Below are positions 50,379 through 64,000 of a stretch of DNA of 64,000 nt, in pieces (position 1 is the stretch's first letter; each line of letters opens with the position of its first letter). The notes under the pieces were generated by a model, which was given only the letters and a program-made list of their open reading frames with translations, was not told the DNA's origin and ran no database searches. Origin of the DNA: Pholiota molesta. Lineage: Eukaryota > Basidiomycota > Agaricomycetes > Agaricales > Strophariaceae. Both the position numbers and the translations under genes were made by a program. The stretch spans positions 183,566 through 247,565 of the forward strand of contig JACGCK010000067.1 in the NCBI GenBank assembly GCA_014925825.1, in the 5' to 3' direction.

Positions 50379-51319
50379 GCGGGACGCCGAAATGTTTTTG
50401 TTATGGACAAACTGAAATGTATCGAGTATCCAGTCTGATGCTTGGCAATGACCCAGGTTGAACCCATGTAATATAGCTAGGCAATTTGAAATGGTTAAAT
50501 TTATTGAATCTTCCGCCTGTTTGATGATTGAGAATTTTTCTCAATGCAGAGTCCAATGTAGCCAAGGACGAAGGATTTTAGGCACTTTCTCCTCGCCGAA
50601 GTTCTTGAGCCGTTCTCACTACAGTAGTCTTTTGTTATTTAGAAGTAATTCCGGCGATACTTGGTTGGCGTAATCAAGAAAGAAAAAAGTAAAGCGAAAC
50701 CTTGGCGGAAGTCGTGTTGTATTCCCATTTTAGGTGTGCGACTCCTTCGGTGTTTCTTTAACGAGGAAAAAGACGCCATCCCTTGGGGAAAAAACTGCCC
50801 TTGCAAGTTGTTGCAGGGAAATAGCACACAATGGCAGCGACTTCGGGACACCCTCGCGTGGCTATCCCGCGGGCCGCAGAACATTATTACCTCTCGGGAT
50901 GTCCACAGTTCGTCCACAGTCGACACGGAAAGTCAGCCGTGAGATTTCTCAAAGACATGCCACTTAGATAAATTTACATGACCGCCTTCGTTCTTCCAAA
51001 CAACTTGCGCTTACTATTCTCAGCTGGATTCGTTATATTTTTGGTTGTTCTCACTCGGCTGAAGTTCTGCGATCGTTCTCTGTCTGGGCTTTTGCTATAC
51101 AGAGGAAGTTATTCCTCAGATGTCACGACACACGGTTCCTTGCAATCATTCTCCGCCGGCCATCCGACAGTCGCATGTAATACCGGGTTGAAAATATCTC
51201 TCATGCCGCTCGCTGTTTGAGAGGACAGAAGGCAATGATTTTTGATGGTTCTAAGGCGTTGAAAGGACATAAAACCGGTCAACTCTGAGTGGTTGAAACG
51301 GGCGAGAACGAGAGTGGTC
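50379..51319. other. Spacer between the two esterases, including the duplicated promoter
   Basis: No gene is seen. 50720-51319 is the counterpart of 47460-48060 and presumably drives esterase 2. A third, partial copy of its core is at about 50575-50670. Confidence 0.55.
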
Positions 51320-53627
<2,308 letters not shown>

Positions 53628-53886
53628 GAACCTTGAATTCGAAAGCTTATGATTGTTGACAGAGCGAAATGTATTGTGTATCCAGTTTGTCCTTGTAACA
53701 TAGCTATGTAGTTGAAGTGAACCCGTGGAATCAATGATTTCGAATCTTTTGCGACGGAAGATAGCCTTGGAGGGATGTCGCGTAGGTGCCTCGGAAGAAA
53801 AATATTCATGAAACAAAAGTGATGCATTGTTGGCAAAGTATATGGTCTAATCACTACCTCTTCAACACTCGGGTTTTTCTATATGC

Positions 53887-55373
53887 CTACAGGCCCAGCT
53901 CGTCAACGAATGGCAGATGCGCTTCACCAATAGTGACATATGTTGGCTTGGCCTTGAGGAGAGTGGCAGCGGCCTATAAGAGGGTATATGAGCAACGATT
54001 TATGAAAATTTTCAGGAAAAAGCTTACCTTGGAGAAAGCGGTGGCATTAACGCCGTCTAATGACGACAGAGTGGCGTCCAGCGAAGTCACCTTGTCAGAG
54101 AAGATCTGCAGAGGCGGATAGGATGTTAGTTTAAATAAACCTTTTGAGCCTTTTTGAGTACACACCTTCGAGCCCAGAGCAGAGACGAGGCCCTCGCGGG
54201 TGTCAACAGCGCTGGCAGCGGCGAACTTCGCCTTGGCCTTGGCAGAGGTAAGCTCCTCCGCCTTGATGCCTTGGGCAGCAGCCTTCAACGCAGAGACGGC
54301 GATCTTTCCGGCCTCCTTCACGCCCTCGACCGTTGATCCCTGGACGAGAAGCCCGAAGAGAGTGGCGTCCGAGTAGGCGAGGTGGACGGGGATGGCCGAG
54401 GTGCCTTCAGGGACGGCGGTCAGGGGAGAGGTGCCCTTGGACCACTTCACGGAGGGGGCGGGCGAGAGGTGGGCAGCGAGGGCGGCAAGCTCGGGGGAAG
54501 AGGGACCCGCGGTGCCGAAGCCGATGAAGACAGTCTGGGGACCGCCGTTGCCTGTAAGACGCGTCTCACCTCCGAAGTACTTTGACGCAGGCACAGAGGT
54601 GGGCGCGGCGGCCTTGGCCTTGGCGAAAGCCTTCTGGACGAGCTCGCTGAGGGTGGTCTGGTCAATGCCGGTACCGATGACAGCGATGTTGCCCTTGTGG
54701 AAGGCGGAGGTGGCGAATGACTTGACGTCGTTCACGGTGACGCTGTTGTGCTCAGGCGCGAAGAGGGAAGAGCCGAGGCCAGAACGGAAGGCGAGATAGT
54801 GGGCGGCGTCGACAGCACGCGTAGCGGGGTCATGTGTGACGGTTGTGGTGTCGGCGTCGACGAGAGGAGCGACATATTCTTCGAATTCATGACGCGTGAA
54901 GTTGGCCGACGTGATGAAGGAGGTGAGCACATCCACGAAGTATGGGCTATTAGCTCTATTCAGCAAAACGGCTGAAACAAGGTAAGATAATACTTACGCA
55001 TCCCCACGCAGGAACTCTGCCGTCAACGCAAGATGTTCCCGTCCGAGGGTTGAAGACAGAAGACCTCCATACAGCTCACTCTCCCGAACTGTTCCAATCG
55101 CCGTGCGTTGGGTCGTGCTCTATGCACGTTGAGGTCTAAGACTCCGCAAAGACATTCCAGAGGGCTCACCTTGAAAGCAAAGTTTTTCAGAGCATTGGCA
55201 ACACCCTCCTTGGGCTCGAAGCGACTGCCAGCCTTCACGAACAGGGTGACGGAGGAGGTGGGCTGGTTGTGGTCGATGGCGGCGACCTTGACGCCGGCCG
55301 AGTCGACGACGGTGGCGAATGAGCGCGCGATGCGCTTTACGTTGCGCGCTGTCGACGTTCTAGCGGCCAACAT
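53887..55373 (-). CDS. QCR2: Cytochrome bc1 complex core protein 2
   Basis: A five-exon model, minus strand: 55373-55170, 55119-54998, 54955-54166, 54105-54028, 53973-53887, giving 426 residues. The N-terminus MLAARTSTARNVKRIARSF is basic and amphipathic, a mitochondrial presequence. The M16-peptidase-like fold is seen in SVTLFVKAGSRFEP, ALKNFAFK, then ESELYGGLLSSTLGREHLAL, the long central Ala-rich domain, and the C-terminal PTYVTIGEAHLPF. There is no HxxEH zinc motif, as expected for the non-catalytic core 2 subunit, and the length suits QCR2. It is a structural subunit of respiratory complex III in the mitochondrial inner membrane. Acceptor choice for exon 3 (54955) was decided by frame; a nearer-upstream AG would hit a stop. 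Its 3' end lies 259 bp from that of the convergent esterase 2. Confidence 0.94.
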
Positions 55374-56730
55374 GGAGAATTTTGAGGTGGATAATGGTGA
55401 AAACCTGGTGCAACGTCAGGCGGCGGTTATTTCGGAGTTTATACACGCTTTCCGAATCCGTCCGCGCATTGCCTGTTCGGGAAATTCCCATCACCACTCA
55501 CCCACAACACCTTCACCAATACCACACAAATGCGCAGAGAATAGACCGTTTTATTTAAGCCTCAAGGAAATAAGGTATTCTTGATTTAAACTATGATGCG
55601 CAGTTACCCACGGCGATCAATTTGTCTTCATGACCAGGAATTTTGGGGCAATTGACATGCTATATACGAAGTCTCATCCTGATACCCGTGAAAATATTGC
55701 TGGTATAAAGGTACACTATGAAGTGGGACGTTTGAGATACATTACAGAAGACAAAAGCGGCTATGACGCAAGGTGACGATCCAAAGCTCATCCGGACCTC
55801 CTACTGCGGTCTCTAACACTGAAGCTGCTATGAAAATCCCGACTGTATTGCCACATGAACGGTTCTCTGTGGCATTAGCCACGTTTATTAACGTTTACAT
55901 CCCTTGCTTCACATGGATCGTATCTGTTGTCGATGGCTCAGGTATCTCACGGACGCACATGAATTGCTTGCTGCAGCCTGGCCCTCACCAGTTTCGGCTC
56001 CGTTGTTTTTCTCGGGACGAAGACCCATGACGACTTGAAGTCAGGAAATAATGATCCTCTGCATGTGAAACTTCGGCAGGTGTACTTAACGGAGGAACGT
56101 GCTCTGGAAAGACGACTTCGGGCCTGGTTTTATTGATCCTAGACTGCCTCTGGATTGATTCCTTCTCTTACATCTGATAACGGAATGTCAATAGACCATC
56201 GGAGCCGAATCCACAGCTGAGGCAGGCTGAGGCGCAAGCAGCTAGTCGGTTTCACACGGAAAGTAAATTGTCATTCAATTGCTGTCTGTCACATCGGTAG
56301 AAGGTTGGAACGGAAAGACAAAAGAGGTTCACCATACGATGCCAAGGAAAGATCTGCGTTTGTTGAGTAATGCAAGCCTTTCGCGGGATGGCTCCATGAC
56401 ATACATAATGGAGCAACTATTGTGTTCGACTTGAGATGTCGCAAAGATATAAATTTGAACTCTAAGTTAAGTATAGAGTTCATTCTAATCATGAGCTGTA
56501 CACATGCGTTTTTACCTTTCATCATATGCAGACGCGATGGAAAATTTTCCCTTCAGTCAGCGTTACCTCACCCATGATACATACTGATTCATCAGGACAC
56601 AAAGCGGATTAAATTAGCAGTATACATATAACACCTGGCTAATCATAGAATCATACTTCAAAACCACCTTCAAACCTTAAAAATCCACATCCACACCTAA
56701 ATCCTAAATCCCAGACCCATCCACAGATCC
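55374..56730. other. Intergenic region between QCR2 and the methyltransferase
   Basis: About 1.36 kb in which I see no gene. It includes the QCR2 promoter side (55374-55600) and AT-rich sequence toward 56730. Confidence 0.5.
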
Positions 56731-58086
56731 TCACACCCTCCGCGCATGCACCGTATACAGCTTACACACCAACCCTCTCGTGCTATTCATCTCCAAGAAG
56801 TAGTCCGTCACCAGCTCATCCACCGCGTCCTCCGTCCACCCCGCCTCGCCGAGCAGCGGCCGGATCGAGCTGGCGTACTGCTCCTGCGCCGCATGGCACG
56901 CGCGGCCGATGCGGCGCATGGCGTGGTTCGCGGGCCACGCGCCCACGGGCACGCAGTACGTGCTCGCGGCGATGTCGGTGAACGCGCCGGCGTCCGCGAG
57001 GTAGGACGGGACGAGCCTGCCGAGCGCGCGCAGCCCGCGGCCGGCGAGGGCGGCGGTGATGGCGGCGTGGAAGCGCGCGGAGGCGGGGGCGTGCAGCGCG
57101 GGGTCGCGGCGCAGCGAGGGGTCGAACGCGGGGTGTGGAGACCACTCGTATGAGACGAAGAGGCCGCCGGGGCGCAGGAGGCGCGCGACTTCGTGCGCGA
57201 ATTGGCGGTAGTCGATTACCTATGGGCTTATTCAGTCTTCTGGTCTTGGTGATGAAGTTGGTAAAGAGTAGTACGCACGGCCATGTCGACAGAGCGACTG
57301 TGTACCAAGTCGAAGGTGCCATTTGCCCACCGGAGAGGAGAGTTCACGTCGCTGATTTCGAACTGGACATTCCGAGGCGGGTAGCGCGTCGCAATTGGGA
57401 CTAACAGACAAACAAAAAACCAAGATCAGCGTTTTCTGAATTGAGAAGGATAGACCGATTTGGTGTCACCGATATCGAATCCGCGAAAGTGAACATGAGG
57501 AAAATCTCGCGCCATGTCCAGCACCCTGTACATAGAAGGAATAGGAAGCACACGCATTATTATGATATTTTCATCAATCGATCAGATATCGGCAGGGATC
57601 TAGACGGAGGGATTCCGCACGTACCATATTCCATTCCCTGTACAGACGTCGAGGGCTATCCTCTGGTTTGAACCTTGCTGGGGCGCCAACACCTCGGCCA
57701 CGGCCCAACACAGTTCACCCCCAGCAGCTGGCGTAGGATGTTGTGCAAATCCCTCAGCCGCTTAATGTTTGAAAAGTATTCCACGAACGCGAAGAAAGAA
57801 GCGAAAAAAAGTCAGCCAGAGTCTGGAGCTGCCGGCATGGTGCGCGTACCTGCTGTTCGGGCGTGTCGACTGGAAGCGGGTATGGCGACGTGCTCGAGTG
57901 GAATAGGCGGCCATTGCGTTCGAAGAAGTAGGACGGGAACTCGTCGGATTCCAGCTCCACGATACCCGTCGTCGCGTCCGGAACTGGCCCGGAGTCGGAA
58001 TCCTCCCCATCGCTGTTATTATGTTCTGCGTTTTGTTCGTCGTCTTGATTGTCAGAGTCATCAGAGTCGCTAGTCCGGTGAGGCAT
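56731..58086 (-). pseudogene. SAM-dependent methyltransferase with two compensating frameshifts
   Basis: Exons, minus strand: 58086-57850, 57760-57625, 57525-57470, 57400-57279, 57217-56731. The parts fit a fungal class I methyltransferase: an acidic Ser/Asp-rich N-terminus; SAM motif I ALDVCTGNGIW; then GFDIVPIATRYPP, VNSPLRWANGTFDLVHSRS, LLRPGGLFVSYEW, and a C-terminus ending YTVHARRV. Two places break frame. Near 57703 one base is missing (LLGVNCVGP continues in another frame as AEVLAPQQG). At 57180-57182 two bases are missing relative to the expected VARLLRPGG. Together they total three bases, so the ends agree but the SAM-binding core is read in the wrong frame, where a stop soon occurs. 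This may be a decayed gene or two assembly errors in GC-rich DNA. The start at 58086 is preferred, but 58131 is in frame. Confidence 0.75.
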
Positions 58087-59078
58087 GTAGTGACTGTGGG
58101 TGGCGAAACAAGGGTGAGGATACAATACCACTTGCTCCAGCCAGTTTGGTTTTATAGCTCCGTAAAAAAATCAATCATTTGGAACACCGCCGTTAGAGTG
58201 TTAGCCCGCGCTTGCTGATTGTCTGTAGTTTGGATTATTTCCTGATATCAGATCGGAGAATAACAAGGAGGTAACAATTAATGGGGGCTTGGGCTGCCAT
58301 GCTTTGCTGCCTACGATTGACAATGTCCGAAGGCGAGCGCTGACTGCGCCGCGGTGGGGGCATACGGATGGTGGGCGTGCAAACCATATTAAAACCTATT
58401 AAAACCCTCAGGTTTTGTGCGCGATGAGATGGGAGAAGATAATTTCCCGGGGCGCGCAGTCCAATATGCGTATGCTCCAGGACAGTCGATTGTGGGCGCT
58501 AGCATTAAGAGTCCATCTGGATGAACAATTACCATAGTCTGTGGGTTCTGCGGTCAGCCATGTAACGGTTTGCGGAAGGAGGTGCGAGTGTCGATTGTTT
58601 CGCTTTAATGCAGACTGGTCGCCGACATATCAGCGCTCCCTTTTTGTTCTTTGCCGATCCATGCGGTCACTTGCGCGGTGCGATTCGAAAGTTGCGCAGT
58701 GGCATAAAAGATCGCAGCGGTTATCGGTAGGTGTGTGACTGGCTGGTATGCTGGTAATCAGCAGACATAGTACAGCACTGCTCAGGTGAATTTAAACGCA
58801 AGACTGCGCTACATATATAGGCCGATGAGACTGGAAGCTTGTTATATGTCCATGAGGAAGGTGAACAAGCAGAATGACTCCAGAAGGCTCGGCAACGTGT
58901 CATACAACGCGTCTTCTCACGTGGCCGACGCGCGCTATCATAATCAGACTCCGCTCCGCGGTCGGTTCCGTAGTCCGAGTCGCGACTGGTCAACTCTCCC
59001 AGTTTCCGCTCTGACAATTCATGATTCGATTCAAAATGCACTGATAAAAGCCCTCAAAACTCTTCAAGCCCTCCAAAG
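58087..59078. other. Divergent intergenic region between methyltransferase and POLL
   Basis: About 990 bp without a supportable gene, lying between two divergently transcribed genes. It presumably carries both promoters. Confidence 0.5.
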
Positions 59079-62000
59079 ATGTCTGACTTCGACATAAATG
59101 CATACTATGCGGAACGAGACGAGCTGATGAACATTCCTGACGAGACAGTGGAAGATTTTCTGAAACGAGTATCTTCATTGCGGCGGAGGTATGTCGAACT
59201 CTATCATGAACGCACACAGCTTTTCAAAGTGCGTTGATCTCCACAGTCCAGGGTCCATTCCCTACGCATCCACCTCACGGATGCCACAAGCCACCAAGTT
59301 AATCGAAGACAGGATCATGCCGCCGCAGCCCAGCAACGCTGGTGAAGCTATCTCGTCTTCGCTCACGGAGGACGCAGCACCAGCCTGCGTAGATGTTGAG
59401 CGTAGTGAGATTGTCTCGAATAAGCCCACTACTGATTTCGGAAGGACCTTGAAGCGGAAAGCTGTTGACCAGGAACTGCAAGTTGAACACAATCATAAGA
59501 AAATTATCGATCGGGATTACAAGAAGGACATCGTTGCAAATCCATCTGCAATCGTGTCTTCAATATCGCCAATTCGCCCTGATATCTCTGATAAGGAAGC
59601 GCCATCGTCTAACCCTGCATGTTCTGCGGAGATAGAGGAGATCGATTCTTTTACTGTTGAGCCCACTGCTTCTCAAATACCCAGCAAACGCAAAACACCA
59701 CCTAGCCATGTGCGCGAAGACCCACGCAAGAAGAAGATAGCAGGTGGAAACCTGGCCCCACAGGCGTCTCCAGCAGCAGTCACTGCGGACCACAGCCCGT
59801 ACGTTGTTAATCAATCAATTCCGCGTGCTAAAGTTAATTATTCTTCCAGAATATTATCATTCTCTAGGATTTTGGAACATCCACCGAAAAAACGAACCTA
59901 TTTCCGAAAGGAGGATGTCCCCTCCGTCCCTCCACTTGATCTGCGTCCACTGCGTCATTCGACCGTTCTCCCAGCTCCCAAGAAGACGAAGACGAATCAG
60001 GATGATGTCAATTCGGCAGGGTATGAGTCGCCAATCGAAGATGCGAGTAGGTCCATGTCTGCTGCGCCTCCAGCATCTCCCGAGAAGAAGAAACGCCTGG
60101 AAGCAGAGCCCAGTGAAATGCTACTCGAAATGAAGGAACGAATCGCCAAGCATAGTATGAACAAGAAACAGCGCGACAAAGTACTGAAGGTGAAGCCCAA
60201 ACCCGTTTTACCAGACAACTCCATCCGTATGCTTGGGGCTGCGCACCATAACGATGATTCTTCCATCATCTATATTTCTTCATCTCCGTCGTCGCGTGCA
60301 AGCTCCCCCGGACCGACGGAGGTTAGCGCCTCGAAGAAGCAGGGTGTGAAAGGGAAGTCCGCCAAACTGGCGGTCGAAAAACGGCTGCCCAAAGGGAAGA
60401 AAGAAAAACCGCAGCCAATGACGCCAGCTGAATACGCTCGATCTCTCAAGTCCAAACCTGTCGATGCGGGTATTTCGGCCTCAGGGCCTCCCCTGGCGAG
60501 GCGAAAGAGCACTGGGTCCAAGGTTTTGGCGGGTAAGAATATCTTCTACATTGGAGGCGATATGCGCCATGCGTCGGAGACTACCCGTGGGAGGATGGAC
60601 ATCGTATGTATTTTTCGCTGCTCTGAATGCTCGCACTGCTAACCCTCGTCGTTCTTAGATTGTAAAACACGGGGGAAACCTGATGCCCGAGTACGATCCC
60701 GAAGTCACCACTCATATCATTGCGGAGGCGCACGCTGGCCCAACTCTTCGCGCGTTGAACCTGCGAAGCTTAAAGCAAATACCGAACCATATCCCCACTG
60801 TGAAGTGGCCGTGGGTCTTGACGGCGATGGATGTTCAATCGTGCTCACAAGATGAAATCGACAGAAAGCTCGGGGACTATTCACGCTACGCGGCTTTCGT
60901 CGAGCGTATCCATGCAGGGTGCGAAGTGTCAGTGGCGAAATCTGTTCCTACCTTCCGAAGTAAGGGGAAGGAGAGAGCTCTGGGAGAGCGCCCCGGTGAG
61001 GCAAGCACACGTCGCGATACGTATGTCCCCGTTTTATTATCTATCAACTCAACTACTCCCGCTGATTTTTTTCGCAAGTGTCGGCGAACCCACTGTCCAA
61101 ACTGGCCCACCTGCCCTTTCCGAAAATAATGGAGAGCCTGGGCCTTCCAATCTGACGCCGCCTGTCGGAGCCCTGCCTTCGCCTCCGACATCCCCCGTGC
61201 GACCCATAGAGCGTTCTAAAGCGCGTGAACGTGAAAGCTCGCGGGCCCCAAGCGCTCAGGACAACCACAAAGACTCCGGAGACATCAACGACCCTCTGGC
61301 AGAGTTTTATCAACAGGCAAAACTTCTGAGCCAGAACGATGACGGGGTATATATTCCTTTTATTTTTCAACATGATGAAATTTTCTGAACGTTTTTTATA
61401 TAATAAGTGGTCAAGCTTCGGAGAACAAGAACCCTACGAGTCGGGCGCAGAAGAGGAAGGGACAGATGATGATGAAGGTGTTCCAGACTCCGTTCGTCAA
61501 ATGCCTAAGCAAAAGAGGGTCAGTAGCGATAAAGTCGAATTTCTATTTGGAATATTACCGTTAACCACGACATTCTAGGGCTGGACCTGTGATAAAAAAG
61601 AACCCGAAAGAAAGGGGGACTGTCCGAATCAAGATATCATTGACAAGGTCGGCATGGTTCTGCTATCTCATTCTCGTCATTGTATTAACGACGTCGACGC
61701 TATAGCTCTCGGAGCTTATGAAGCTTCACAAGGTCAAAATGGGAGACGACGATCATTGGCGCGCTTTCAGCTATAGCAAATGTGCGTACTACCTGTTTTG
61801 TAAATTCCATCACGCGACTCATTTTTTGCATTTAGCTATCCGCGCGTTGCGGAATTATCCTCGGCGTATCAAGAGCTACGAAGAAGCTCGCGGTATTACA
61901 GGCGTTGGGGAAAAGACAGCTCAAAAGGTAAGTTCTTGTTATCTCAGTGACATCGTCCTTTTCTTTCGTCTGACCTTTTTCTATATAAGATTCAAGAAAT

Positions 62001-63276
62001 TCTTGAAACTGGGGAACTTCAGCGCATTAAATATGAAACAACCAAAGATGTAGAGGTTACTCGCCTGTTCCAGGGTATATATGGCGTCGGTAAGTCCAAT
62101 TTGCGTCTACCTTCTGACTACCCTGATTCAACTAATTGTAGGACAACATATCGCTTTCCAATGGTACTCGGCTGGATGCCGGACGCTTGAAGATTTAAAG
62201 TCTGGCAAAGGAGGTGTGAAGCTGAACCATGTGCAGGAAATTGGACTGCGTTTCTATGATGGTAAGTGTTGCCTGATCGAAGAAGGCCGCTTGCGGACGT
62301 CTGACACTAACATGTTCTCAGATATCAACGATCGAATGCCGCGGGCCGAAGCAAAGGCAATATTCGACCTTATCAAACCGATTGGTAGGACCCCCGCTTT
62401 TCTTTGAATTATGGTGCGGGTTTTAATGCGCAAGTGTTAGCTCTCTCGATAGATCCAAGGTTATTTGTGGAAATAATGGGGAGTTATCGAAGGTGATTTC
62501 AGTAATTCCTTCATTTTTGACCGATTGTTCATTCAATCCTTGAAGAGGAAAGGCAGACTGCGGTGATATTGATATCCTGATAACTCGGCCAATTGATGAT
62601 GGTAAGACGCATAAGGGTGAGTGAGTTACGGTCAACATTTCGATAATTGACTAAACGATATTGAAACCTCGAAGGTGTAATGTCGCGAATACTGCAAAAA
62701 TTACACGCCGCTCATATCCTCACCGAGGATCTCGCTCTTCCTGAGGACCCGTATGATCTAGAGTGCACTTATCGTGGCCTATGTCGGTTACCTGATGTAC
62801 CAGGATCACGGCGACGAAGAATTGATATTCTCAGTATTCCATGGACATCCAGAGGGGCAGCACTTCTATATTATACGGTCAGTTCTTGCCCCATCTTCGT
62901 GATGACCTACATAATTCTAAGTCGTAAATACAATAGGGAGACGATATAGTATGTTTTTCCTTTCCTTTCTGATCCCTGATTTTGTGTACTGACGTCTCTC
63001 ATTCTTTAGTTCAATCGCGCAATCCGCATGAAGGCTAACGTGTTGGGATATTCACTAAACCAGAAAGGACTGTTTGGTAGCGTCGTTCGTGACCCCCGCG
63101 ATCGCCGTATCAAAATGAATGATGGTGAGCAAAGGATTACACCATAATTGAATGGACAGTGACACTCATAGATGATCCACTGCATAGGAGTCCTTGTTGC
63201 ATCGGAGACCGAAGAAGAAATATTCAAAATTCTGGGAGTACCATGGCAAGAGCCTCATGAACGTGTCAGAGGATGA
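59079..63276 (+). CDS. POLL: Family X DNA polymerase, lambda-type, with BRCT domain
   Basis: A seventeen-exon model: 59079-59188, 59247-60603, 60659-61020, 61079-61346, 61408-61518, 61579-61647, 61706-61781, 61836-61927, 61990-62089, 62142-62261, 62322-62384, 62441-62492, 62546-62601, 62675-62877, 62937-62948, 63010-63124, 63188-63276, giving 1084 residues in frame. Order: a long basic, Ser/Pro-rich N-terminus (about 1-460); BRCT (about 465-555, KNIFYIGGD...VKWPWVLTAM); linker; the 8-kDa and fingers helix-hairpin-helix segments (GITGVGEKTAQK, LFQGIYGVG); palm with MGSYRRGKADCGDIDIL (Asp about 934 and 936) and RRRRIDIL (Asp about 996); thumb ending GVPWQEPHERVRG. Family X enzymes fill gaps in base excision repair and end joining in the nucleus. 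Exon 15 is only 12 nt (GDDI) and is needed to keep the conserved GDDIFNRAIR. Confidence 0.95.
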
Positions 63277-63873
63277 AATTAAATTTCGATTCGATTCCAT
63301 ATCAGATAACGGTTGCATAGGCGGTGACTTGAAATGCCACCAACGAATTTCCCAAAATAGTTGAAATTATATTTCAGAAGGATCGCATAGGATAATCCAG
63401 CAAGAATTATCGCCTTCATTTCCTGAAATCCCTAAATAACGCAAAAATTTGGTTTGAAACCTGATTGGAAAGTCATCGCATTTAGTCAGTCATTGAGCCG
63501 GGGTTTTTCTACCCATGTTACTGTGCTTATTTGGTACTTACAAGTTACAGTAGACTGGGTTCGAGTCTAGTCTAGTCAAGTGGACAGTTAACATTAACTC
63601 GCACGTAACTGGACATGACACATCGCGGCACACATAAGTATTTCCTTGCCCGCAGTTGGCCCGCAGTGTGAGATTCGCTTGACATCCTGAAATAACCCCA
63701 ACGCCATTATACAGCATTTTATTTACCCAGTCAAGCCCATGTTACTCACGCGGCGTTGTTGAGCCGGACAACTGGGAAGCTGGGTTCGTCATGAATATAA
63801 AAATGTGGCAAGAAAAGACCTTGAAGAAGTCATCTTGCTGTTCCCAAGCTATTCCTCAACATAAGGATAGTGC
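63277..63873. other. Intergenic region downstream of POLL
   Basis: About 600 bp with no gene seen. It contains the POLL 3' end and the presumed promoter of the GNAT gene at 63874. Confidence 0.5.
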
Positions 63874-64000
63874 AATGGCAAACTCTACTGATCCTCAGGC
63901 GGAATCCGCAAGCTTAAAGCTATATGTCCGACTGGCCACTCAAGAGGACGTCGAGGATATTGTAGATGTAATCCATCGAGCTTTTATGCACGATCCAGTT
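63874..64000 (+). CDS. GNAT-family N-acetyltransferase, 5' end only
   Basis: The first 42 codons before the window ends. After a short leader (MANSTDPQAESASLK) it reads LYVRLATQEDVEDIVDVIHR and AFMHDPV, the same opening pattern as the GNAT gene at 44274-45315 (RPRDFERICDAG...DPVLSYF). No intron is seen in this part. Its catalytic region lies outside the window. Confidence 0.6.

Noticed and set aside
56746..57153. Plus-strand Arg/Ala-rich frame over the methyltransferase
   Set aside because: Antisense shadow of the GC-rich last exon of the methyltransferase gene.

Overview
The window is nuclear DNA of a filamentous basidiomycete, most likely an Agaricomycete. Its genes carry many short introns (about 49-69 nt, GT-AG), and a gene family with the DUF6535 domain, typical of mushroom-forming fungi, is present in three tandem copies. 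The only transposon-type coding sequence seen is eukaryotic.

Layout. (1) 1-10230 and 31195-36620: three direct copies of a block made of a DUF6535 membrane-protein gene plus its flanks (A, 5'-truncated by the window edge; B, 5590-9003; C, 32107-35249). A solo LTR (4955-5451) sits in the upstream flank of copy B. (2) 10230-31195: about 21 kb of mobile DNA separates blocks B and C. It holds a 3.5-kb foldback (palindromic) element with arrays of 43-bp hairpin repeats; a 5.0-kb non-autonomous LTR element with equal-length, apparently identical LTRs, no gag-pol, and an internal array with a 327-329-bp period; and a Ty1/copia element with apparently identical LTRs whose integrase coding region is interrupted by a second, GC-rich 4.3-kb foldback element flanked by an 8-bp target duplication. 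(3) 36982-63873: a gene-dense host region with a Golgi pH regulator-like protein (-), a NEO1-type P4-ATPase flippase (-), a GNAT acetyltransferase and a 5'-truncated relative (-), two tandem type-B carboxylesterases (+), the cytochrome bc1 core subunit QCR2 (-), a frameshifted SAM methyltransferase (-) and a family X DNA polymerase of the lambda type with a BRCT domain (+). The window ends inside another GNAT gene (+).

No operon logic applies. The host genes fall into endomembrane function (GPHR, NEO1), respiration (QCR2), repair (POLL) and secreted lipolysis (the esterases). The DUF6535, GNAT and esterase groups look like local tandem expansions. Gene models were built by hand from splice signals, reading-frame continuity and comparison between paralogues. 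Every multi-exon model marked as intact below closes on a multiple of three.
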